NCBI GenBank assembly: GCA_003132825.1
Contig: PKYX01000007.1
Location: forward strand, 524-6,521
Origin: Acidobacteriaceae bacterium
GTDB lineage: Bacteria > Acidobacteriota > Terriglobia > Terriglobales > Acidobacteriaceae
Reading direction: 5' to 3'
Length of the DNA: 5,998 nt
The notes beneath the pieces were generated by a model. That model worked only from the letters and a program-made list of their open reading frames with translations. It had not been told where the DNA came from and made no database searches. The position numbers were made by a program, and so were the translations under genes. Positions 5,604-5,998 of the stretch are shown here, in pieces (the first letter of the stretch is position 1; each line of letters opens with the position of its first letter).

Positions 5604-5998
5604 ATGCCCGCTCTTCTTCACATCGACTCGAGCCCGCTGTATGGACGATCAGTCTCGCGCCAGCTTACCGAGGCGTTCGTTACTCAATGGAAGTCTTCTC
5701 ATCCGAATGGAACGGTCGTCGACCGCGACCTTAACGCAACCCCGATCCCGCCTGTCGCCGCCGAATGGGTGGGTGCTGCCTACAGGCCGGAGGAGGCGCG
5801 CACTCCACAACAGAAGGAACTGCTGGCGCTTTCGGACACGCTGCTCGCCGAACTAGAGCAGGCGGATGAGTACGTGTTCGGCGTGCCGATGCATAACTTC
5901 GGTGTGCCCTCGGTGCTGAAGCTCTGGATCGACCAGATAGCGCGCGTGGGCAGGACCTTTTCCTACAGTGAGAAAGGGCCGAAGGGCCTGATCACCGG
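5604..5998 (+). CDS. azoR: FMN-dependent NADH:quinone oxidoreductase / azoreductase (AzoR type), 3' end outside window
   Basis: The first 131 codons are present. The protein starts MPALLHIDSSPLYGRSVSRQ, the flavodoxin-like first strand and FMN-phosphate loop (S9-S18 region) of AzoR/AcpD proteins. It continues to EYVFGVPMHNFGVPSVLKLW (89-108) and IDQIARVGRTFSYSEKGPKGL, which correspond to the P-M-x-N-F and R-x-G-x-T-F-x-Y motifs of the family. AzoR is a soluble homodimer that uses FMN and NAD(P)H to reduce quinones, and azo dyes as a side activity, protecting against electrophiles. Start ATG 5604 is supported by this perfect N-terminus. GAGG at 5590-5593 is the only candidate ribosome site, at a rather long 10-nt spacing. 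It is divergent from the TetR gene, which probably controls it through the intervening palindrome. About 70 residues are missing at the window end. Confidence 0.92.
   Translation, partial: MPALLHIDSSPLYGRSVSRQLTEAFVTQWKSSHPNGTVVDRDLNATPIPPVAAEWVGAAYRPEEARTPQQKELLALSDTLLAELEQADEYVFGVPMHNFGVPSVLKLWIDQIARVGRTFSYSEKGPKGLIT

Overview
The window looks like chromosomal DNA of a free-living, moderately GC-rich bacterium. The style of the membrane glycosyltransferase with a TPR tail, and of the TetR/azoreductase pair, reminds me of Acidobacteriota (Terriglobales-like). That placement is an impression from protein style, not a computed result. There are no rRNA, tRNA or CRISPR sequences and no transposase gene.

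Left block (1-1644), all on the + strand and closely spaced: the C-terminal end of a SnoaL/NTF2-like protein, an HD-domain metallohydrolase related to the cyanamide-hydratase-like HD group, and an alpha/beta hydrolase with an intact Ser-Asp-His triad. These probably form one operon of small-molecule enzymes; the substrate cannot be read from the sequence. The hydrolase has an odd start: the codon sitting behind a near-perfect Shine-Dalgarno is ACG, not ATG, and its stop codon lies inside a repeat end.

Middle block (1641-4618): a 660-residue polytopic GT39/PMT-type glycosyltransferase with a TPR tail, preceded by an exact TATAAT box. It is flanked on both sides by two short non-coding elements (about 130 and 150 bp). 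Both elements are bounded by the same terminal inverted repeat, whose core is ATGATAAAGGACG. They look like MITE-type (transposase-less) mobile elements, lie in opposite orientation, and each contains an internal hairpin. This is the most unusual structure in the window. The roughly 370 bp between the glycosyltransferase and the second element holds no confident gene.

Right block (4904-5998): a TetR-family repressor on the - strand, divergent from an FMN-dependent NADH:quinone/azo reductase (AzoR type, cut by the window end). The 115 bp between them carries a perfect 14-bp-arm palindrome with nested GACA-nn-TGTC half sites. It is a very likely operator through which the repressor controls both itself and the reductase.

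I found no clearly undescribed biological system. The best candidates for follow-up are the TIR-bounded element family, the TetR operator and the ACG start.
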